Source: CALAED01 sp937891035 (GTDB lineage: Bacteria; Actinomycetota; Actinomycetes; Streptosporangiales; Streptosporangiaceae). From it: DNA of 5,903 bases. Position 1 is the stretch's first letter. Each line of letters starts with the position of its first letter. Positions 1-5,903 of the stretch are shown piece by piece. Location: the NCBI GenBank assembly GCA_035642125.1, contig DASQSZ010000460.1, positions 1-5,903 of the forward strand, in the 5' to 3' direction. A model generated the notes under the pieces. That model had not been told where the DNA came from. It saw only the letters and a program-made list of their open reading frames with translations, and searched no databases. The translations under genes were made by a program, and so were the position numbers.

Positions 1-2905
<2,905 letters not shown>

Positions 2906-2927
2906 GGCGCAACGCGACCGAACCGCT

Positions 2928-2966
2928 GAGGCCGCTTCCGAGCTTTTGGGCTCCGGGAGCGGCCTC
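2928..2966 (+). terminator. Probable rpoBC transcription terminator hairpin
   Basis: A perfect 9-bp stem (GAGGCCGCT at 2928-2936 with AGCGGCCTC at 2958-2966) lies 22 bases after the rpoC stop. The 21-base interval can extend the stem through GAGC/GCTC and CC/GG with a bulged C, leaving a small loop containing TTTT. The sequence after it (2967-2990) is only moderately T-rich with no clean U-tract, which is common for high-GC actinobacterial terminators. Its position between rpoC and an unrelated gene supports a terminator role. The termination strength is inferred. Confidence 0.7.
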
Positions 2967-2999
2967 TTCGGCTTGCGAATCTTGATTTGTCCCAACTTG

Positions 3000-3016
3000 T
3001 CACCACGGTGTGGTGA
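3000..3016. promoter_or_regulatory. 17-bp dyad upstream of the methyltransferase gene, possible operator
   Basis: TCACCAC-GGT-GTGGTGA is a perfect inverted repeat with 7-bp arms and a 3-base centre, located 43 bases before the methyltransferase start. The right arm overlaps GATACT (3015-3020), which matches four of six bases of a σ70-type -10 box. No well-spaced -35 box is visible: TTGTCA at 2997-3002 is too close and TTGTCC at 2987-2992 is too far. It could be a repressor operator over the promoter or a small RNA hairpin in the leader. I do not recognise it as the site of a known regulator. Confidence 0.4.
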
Positions 3017-3044
3017 TACTGAGCGTACGACTGCCGCCACGCAA

Positions 3045-3050
3045 ACAGGA
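3045..3050 (+). promoter_or_regulatory. Ribosome binding site that sets the methyltransferase start
   Basis: ACAGGA precedes the ATG at 3060 by 9 bases. It supports that ATG over the earlier in-frame ATG at 2946, which lies inside the rpoC terminator hairpin. Confidence 0.55.
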
Positions 3051-3059
3051 TGCGCTCAC

Positions 3060-3797
3060 ATGCTCACGGTGACCTTCAACGGCCGGGCCTGTTACTTCGA
3101 TTCGCAAGGCGTGGACTTCGACCGGCCGGGGGTCATCGACGCGTGCTTGATCAGGGGCGAATTCTATGAGCAGCGCTTCTTGCAGTACATCGCCTCCCTT
3201 GAGATCCGTGGCACCTACGTCGACGTGGGCGCCTGCGTCGGCACGCACGCGGCCTTCTTCGCCCTGCACTGTCCGGCCGATCACGTCTACGCGTTCGAAC
3301 CGCGGGCCGGTCATCGCGCGCGCATGGAACGCACGCTCGAGCTCAACGGCCTGCTCGACAAGGTCACCGTCTCGTCCGCAGCGCTGTCCGACGCCGTCGG
3401 CGAGGTGACCGTACGGCTGGATGGCCGCGAGCACACGTTACGGACGCGGCGCCTCGACCAGCTCGTGCCGGGGCCGGTCGCCTTGCTCAAGGTCGACGTC
3501 GAAGGGATGGAGCCGCAGGTGCTCGCCGGCGCCACGAACGCGTTACGGCGCCATCGCCCCCGCGTCTTCGCCGAGGCGCATACGGACGAGGACTTCGAGC
3601 GCGTGCGCGAGTCCCTCCGCCCGTACGGTTACCGGCCGACGGGACGGGTGTTCAACGCGTCGCCCACCTATGAGTTCGTCGCGGGAGGCGAGTCATCAGC
3701 GCCCGCGCGGCGCAACGAGCGCCTGGCGCGGCGCGCGCTGCGCCGAGTCCTGCCGCGCCGTACCCGCCGGCTCCTCCGCCGCGTCGGCGCCCGCTGA
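3060..3797 (+). CDS. FkbM-family SAM-dependent methyltransferase
   Basis: This 245-aa protein is predicted to transfer a methyl group from S-adenosylmethionine, in this family usually to an oxygen of a sugar or polyketide-type substrate. The Rossmann core is clear: SAM-binding motif I YVDVGACVGTH at residues 53-63, VYAFEP with the acidic residue after strand β2 at 76-81, and the family signature LLKVDVEGMEPQVLAGA at 142-158. The length is typical of the family. The start at 3060 is preferred because the longer frame from 2946 begins inside the terminator hairpin and its 38 extra residues look non-coding. The last 29 residues (217-245) contain 14 Arg, which is unusual for the catalytic fold and suggests an added basic tail. 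It appears monocistronic: unrelated rpoC ends upstream and the kinase gene converges from downstream. The substrate cannot be told from the sequence, and no glycosyltransferase or sugar gene is present in the window to indicate it. Confidence 0.9.
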   Translation: MLTVTFNGRACYFDSQGVDFDRPGVIDACLIRGEFYEQRFLQYIASLEIRGTYVDVGACVGTHAAFFALHCPADHVYAFEPRAGHRARMERTLELNGLLDKVTVSSAALSDAVGEVTVRLDGREHTLRTRRLDQLVPGPVALLKVDVEGMEPQVLAGATNALRRHRPRVFAEAHTDEDFERVRESLRPYGYRPTGRVFNASPTYEFVAGGESSAPARRNERLARRALRRVLPRRTRRLLRRVGAR

Positions 3798-3826
3798 GCG
3801 TTTTCGCGCGGCGGTGCGCACGGTCG

Positions 3827-4759
3827 TCACCCGGGTGGGGTGGTCCCGTGCGGCGGTGCACCGGCCTCGGGCGCCGGCGCCCGCAGGATGGCCGCGTCGC
3901 CCAGCAGCGCCTCCAGGAGCGGCCAGGCCGGCGGCCGCCGGCAAGGGTCCTTGCGCAGGCAGGCCGCCACCAGGCCGCGCAGTGGATCGGTGAGCCGGCC
4001 CAGCTCGGGTTCGGCGTACAGGACGCGGTGGATGATCTCCGGCACATAGTCGGTGCCGAAGGGCGGATATCCGTTGGCGGCGTATCCCATCGTGCAGCCC
4101 CACGCGAACACGTCGCCCGCCGGGCCCATGCGGCTGTCGTTGATCTGCTCGGGGGCCATGTACGCGGGGGTGCCCAGTTGCGGATTGGTCGAGCTGACGA
4201 CGACGGTGTCCAGAAGCCTGGCCACGCCGAAGTCGATCACGCGCGGCCCGTCGGGGCCCAGCAGCACGTTGCTTGGCTTGAGGTCGCGGTGCACGACCGC
4301 CGCCCGATGGATCGCCACCAACGCGATCGCCGTCCCGATCGCCAGCCGGCCCAGTGCCCCGCCCGACAGCGGCCCATGCTCCTTGACCGCCTCGCGTATC
4401 GACAGCCCGTCGATGTACTCGCTGACGATGTAGCAAAGCTCGGCGCCGACATCGGCGTCGATGATCTGGGCCGTGCAGAACGGGTCGACCTTCTGGGCCG
4501 CCTTCAACTCCTGGGCGAACCGCCGGCGGGCGCTCAGGTCTTCACCCAGCCATGTGTGCAGCACCTTGATCGCGACACTCCGGCCGCCTGGCGTCCGGCC
4601 CAGATAGACGACGCCCTGCCCGCCCTCACCCAGCCGGTTCGTGAGCTCATAGGGCCCCAGCCGGCGTGGGTCGGTGGAGCGCAATGGACGAAGACCGGGC
4701 CCGCCCGGACGCGACCGCGGATAACCGCCGTACGTCTCCGGCCTTTTGGAGATCACCAT
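3827..4759 (-). CDS. Hanks-type Ser/Thr protein kinase, soluble
   Basis: This 310-aa eukaryotic-like kinase phosphorylates Ser/Thr on proteins using ATP and is predicted to be cytoplasmic. All subdomain motifs are intact: Gly-rich loop GEGGQGVVY at 44-52, ATP-anchoring K65 in VAIKVL, αC Glu probably E84, catalytic HRDLKPSN at 157-164 (D159), Mg-binding DFG at 176-178, activation-loop GTPAYMAPE at 196-204, D216 of helix F, and R275 near the domain end. HRD makes it an RD kinase, so control by activation-loop phosphorylation is plausible (T185, S189, S190, T191, T197). A 36-residue N-terminal extension rich in Arg/Pro/Gly precedes the domain. After residue ~287 only a Pro/Ala-rich tail of about 23 residues remains, with no transmembrane helix or sensor domain, unlike PknB-type kinases. 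The ATG at 4759 has a good GAGGT ribosome site. The gene converges on the methyltransferase gene with 29 bp between the stops. Its target is unknown. Confidence 0.95.
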   Translation of the reverse strand: MVISKRPETYGGYPRSRPGGPGLRPLRSTDPRRLGPYELTNRLGEGGQGVVYLGRTPGGRSVAIKVLHTWLGEDLSARRRFAQELKAAQKVDPFCTAQIIDADVGAELCYIVSEYIDGLSIREAVKEHGPLSGGALGRLAIGTAIALVAIHRAAVVHRDLKPSNVLLGPDGPRVIDFGVARLLDTVVVSSTNPQLGTPAYMAPEQINDSRMGPAGDVFAWGCTMGYAANGYPPFGTDYVPEIIHRVLYAEPELGRLTDPLRGLVAACLRKDPCRRPPAWPLLEALLGDAAILRAPAPEAGAPPHGTTPPG

Positions 4760-4765
4760 TGCTCG

Positions 4766-4770
4766 ACCTC
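4766..4770 (-). promoter_or_regulatory. Ribosome binding site of the kinase gene
   Basis: On the minus strand GAGGT stands 6 bases before the ATG at 4759-4757. It supports this start and therefore the reality of the Arg/Pro/Gly-rich N-terminal extension. Confidence 0.6.
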
Positions 4771-4788
4771 GACGCGACGCTATCGCAT

Positions 4789-4800
4789 ATGCACGTGCAT
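4789..4800. promoter_or_regulatory. Perfect 12-bp palindrome ATGCACGTGCAT, possible operator
   Basis: This perfect palindrome lies 29 bases upstream of the kinase start codon, just downstream of the start site implied by the candidate -10 box at 4820-4825. A related GTGCAC follows at 4807-4812, so the core TGCAC/GTGCA occurs in two places within 24 bases. The position fits a repressor roadblock or leader operator. I do not recognise the binding protein. Confidence 0.35.
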
Positions 4801-4819
4801 TGTCCCGTGCACAGCCATG

Positions 4820-4825
4820 AACCTA
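4820..4825 (-). promoter_or_regulatory. Candidate -10 box of the kinase promoter
   Basis: On the minus strand this reads TAGGTT, which fits the TAGRRT-like -10 boxes common in high-GC actinobacteria. Transcription would start near 4812 and give a leader of about 50 bases before the kinase ATG. No convincing -35 hexamer is found 16-18 bases upstream, so the call rests mainly on the -10 sequence and its position. An imperfect dyad (4837-4848) lies where the -35 box would be, and a perfect 12-bp palindrome (4789-4800) lies in the leader. Confidence 0.4.
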
Positions 4826-5115
4826 GCACATGCGATTGTTGTACGACACGGGTTGCGCGCAATTGATCGCGGGACGTTAATAGATGCACCGGGAGGCGCG
4901 ACGCGGCCACGGGCTCGGTGCGTGACAAGGCCGGGTGATTTGCGGTAGGGGCCACGGTGACGGCAGGCTGGGGGGCGACGTATACGCACACGCGCGTCAG
5001 GCCGCCGCGGCGGTGGCCGGCGAGAGGGTCTTGGAGGTCGCGATATGCGCCGCGTGCCTCCCGGGCGTAAATTGCACGAGGCCGGGCGCCGCGGGCGTCC
5101 GGCGTTACGGCGCTG

Positions 5116-5121
5116 AAGGAG
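5116..5121 (+). promoter_or_regulatory. Ribosome binding site AAGGAG of the disordered-protein gene
   Basis: AAGGAG, close to a full anti-Shine-Dalgarno match, lies 7 bases before the ATG at 5129. It is the strongest ribosome site in the window and decides the start of the gene that runs off the right edge. Confidence 0.8.
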
Positions 5122-5128
5122 CCCGACG

Positions 5129-5903
5129 ATGACCGAGCAGCACGGCACGCAGGGACCGAAGTGGCCGTTGCCGGACGAAGAGCAGCCGCCGGCCGGCTCG
5201 TCGCAGGAAGGTGCGCAAGGCGACGTCACCGGCGAGACTCAAGAACAGGGGACGGCCGGCTCATCGCGGCCGATGGTGGAGCGCACCTTTGTCTTCGGGA
5301 CGCCACAGGTCAGCCCGCCGCCGGCTGCGGCGAGTGGGGCGGAGCCGGGCGCGCCCGCAGCCGGGGCCGGGGCGGCCCAGCGCCCGGCCGAAGACGAACG
5401 GCGGCTGTTCGACGCGACGCCGCCTGTCGGGTACGGCGGCGACCGGGACCACGATCAAGATCTCACGGCGCCGCGGCAGGCTCCCTACGCCGAGCCGCCC
5501 GCATTCCCCCAGCCCCCGCCGCCGCCCGCGCCCATGGGTGACCAGCCGTACGGACAGCAGCAGCCGTACGGCAGGCCGCCGGGCGCGTCCCAAGAACCGC
5601 CCTACAGCGCGCCAGGAGCGCCGTACGGCCCGCCCGGGCAGCCGGCCCCACCGGGGGGTTACGGGCAGCGGCCCTATGGGCAGCAGGCGCCGTTCGGCGG
5701 CGGGCCGGACTATGGACAGCCTTCCTCCGGCGAGCAGCCGCGATACGGGCAGCCGTCTTTTGGCGAGCGCGCGCCCGGGTCGGGGGCCGGCTCCGACGGT
5801 GCCGATTTCGAACCGACCCAGGCGATCCAGCCGGCCGAAGAGGGCCCGCCGGCCGCCGGCCCCGGTGCCGGCCCCGGTGCGGGGCTCGGCGGCGGGCCCG
5901 CCG
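5129..5903 (+). CDS. Pro/Gly/Gln/Tyr-rich disordered protein, N-terminal part (3'-truncated by window edge)
   Basis: An open frame runs without a stop from the ATG at 5129 to the end of the window, giving 258 visible residues that begin MTEQHGTQGPKWPLPDEEQP. The whole visible part is low in complexity. Residues 1-48 are acidic and Gln-rich. A short hydrophobic patch TFVFG lies at 53-57. Residues 62-87 are Pro/Ala-rich. A Pro run is at 129-133. Residues 139-212 repeat PYGQ-like units, and 242-258 are Ala/Gly/Pro-rich. There is no Cys, signal peptide or membrane helix. The strong AAGGAG site and high G/C at third positions support real coding. Such N-terminal tails in actinobacteria often precede a folded domain, for example ParA/MinD-like ATPases of type VII secretion loci, FHA proteins or small membrane domains, but the deciding part is outside the window. 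I do not recognise the gene. It is divergent from the kinase gene and may be its substrate (inference). Confidence 0.82.
   Translation, partial: MTEQHGTQGPKWPLPDEEQPPAGSSQEGAQGDVTGETQEQGTAGSSRPMVERTFVFGTPQVSPPPAAASGAEPGAPAAGAGAAQRPAEDERRLFDATPPVGYGGDRDHDQDLTAPRQAPYAEPPAFPQPPPPPAPMGDQPYGQQQPYGRPPGASQEPPYSAPGAPYGPPGQPAPPGGYGQRPYGQQAPFGGGPDYGQPSSGEQPRYGQPSFGERAPGSGAGSDGADFEPTQAIQPAEEGPPAAGPGAGPGAGLGGGPA
5543..5764 (+). repeat. Degenerate PYGQ-type repeat region within the disordered protein
   Basis: Residues 139-212 of the last gene contain about nine Tyr- or Phe-centred units of the form (P)-Y/F-G-(Q/P): QPYGQQ, QPYGRP, APYGPP, GGYGQR, RPYGQQ, APFGGG, PDYGQP, PRYGQP and PSFGER. Spacing is irregular and codons vary (TAC and TAT, GGA/GGC/GGG), so the repeat is conserved as protein rather than as recent DNA duplication. 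Confidence 0.75.
5855..5878 (+). repeat. Two perfect 12-bp tandem copies encoding AGPG-AGPG
   Basis: GCCGGCCCCGGT occurs twice head to tail in frame with the last gene and encodes residues 243-250. The unit is a multiple of three, so change in copy number would keep the frame. Identical codons in both copies indicate recent duplication, unlike the degenerate Tyr repeats upstream. Confidence 0.8.

Larger units (their letters stand above)
4760..5128. other. Divergent intergenic region with several palindromes, no gene seen
   Basis: These 369 bases separate the kinase gene from the divergent gene at 5129. The half nearest the kinase has lower GC and dense short dyads: GCATATGC (4785-4792), ATGCACGTGCAT (4789-4800), GTGCAC (4807-4812), the imperfect TGTTGTACGACA (4837-4848) and TTGCGCGCAA (4853-4862). 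Weak plus-strand promoter candidates are TTGCGC (4853-4858) with GTTAAT (4876-4881) at 17-base spacing, and TAAATT at 5068-5073, about 55 bases before the downstream start. CCGCCGCGGCGG at 5002-5013 is another perfect palindrome but is GC-only and could be chance. Open frames here (4935-5132 plus, 4780-5229 minus) show no protein-like composition or good ribosome site. I see no tRNA or recognisable riboswitch. Confidence 0.6.

Noticed and set aside
2946..3059. N-terminal extension of the methyltransferase from the ATG at 2946
   Set aside because: It would start inside the rpoC terminator hairpin with no ribosome site, and the added 38 residues have no relation to the FkbM fold; the ATG at 3060 has ACAGGA upstream.
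3776..3814. Possible bidirectional terminator between the convergent methyltransferase and kinase genes
   Set aside because: CCGCCGCG (3776-3783) pairs with CGCGGCGG (3807-3814), but the loop is 23 bases, the arms are GC-only and the left arm lies in coding sequence with no U-tract; chance is as likely.
3848..4948. 366-aa plus-strand open frame antisense to the kinase gene
   Set aside because: The minus-strand frame encodes every Hanks kinase motif in order, while the plus frame is Arg/Ala/Gly-rich without motifs; it is a shadow.
4935..5132. 65-aa plus-strand open frame in the intergenic region
   Set aside because: It needs a GTG start without a clear ribosome site, has no recognisable features, and overlaps the start at 5129 only by chance of frame.
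4780..5229. 149-aa minus-strand open frame across the intergenic region
   Set aside because: It crosses the start of the well-supported gene at 5129 and has no ribosome site or protein-like composition.
5161..5541. 126-aa plus-strand open frame within the last gene
   Set aside because: It is an Arg/Gly/Ala-rich shadow in another frame, lacking the ribosome site that the 5129 frame has.

Overview
The window is very GC-rich DNA with strong G/C preference at third codon positions. The β' sequence it carries is of the actinobacterial type, close in memory to Streptomyces and other filamentous actinomycetes (C-terminus ending in a PLEEYDFG-like motif). The likely source is an actinomycete of the Streptomycetales or Streptosporangiales kind; the genus cannot be fixed from the sequence alone.

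Layout. Bases 1-2905 (+) hold the last 967 residues of RNA polymerase β' (rpoC), cut by the left edge of the window. A 9-bp-stem hairpin (2928-2966) follows and probably ends the rpoBC transcript. Bases 3060-3797 (+) encode a 245-aa FkbM-type SAM-dependent methyltransferase with an arginine-rich C-terminal tail; a 17-bp dyad (3000-3016) lies upstream. The methyltransferase faces, 29 bp away, a convergent gene at 3827-4759 (-) for a 310-aa soluble Hanks-type Ser/Thr protein kinase that has all catalytic motifs but no membrane or sensor domain. A 369-bp intergenic region (4760-5128) rich in short palindromes carries the candidate kinase promoter. Bases 5129-5903 (+) are the start of a further gene that runs off the right edge. 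Its 258 visible residues form a Pro/Gly/Gln/Tyr-rich disordered segment with no recognised domain.

How the parts relate. The polymerase gene is core housekeeping. The three genes after it look like an accessory insert where many actinobacteria have the rpsL-rpsG-fusA-tuf cluster close by. The kinase and the disordered protein are divergently transcribed from a shared regulatory region, and the disordered protein contains Thr sites resembling those favoured by actinobacterial Ser/Thr kinases. A kinase-substrate pair is therefore a reasonable hypothesis, but it is inference. I found no mobile element, CRISPR array, tRNA or rRNA, and no clear evidence of a wholly new system.
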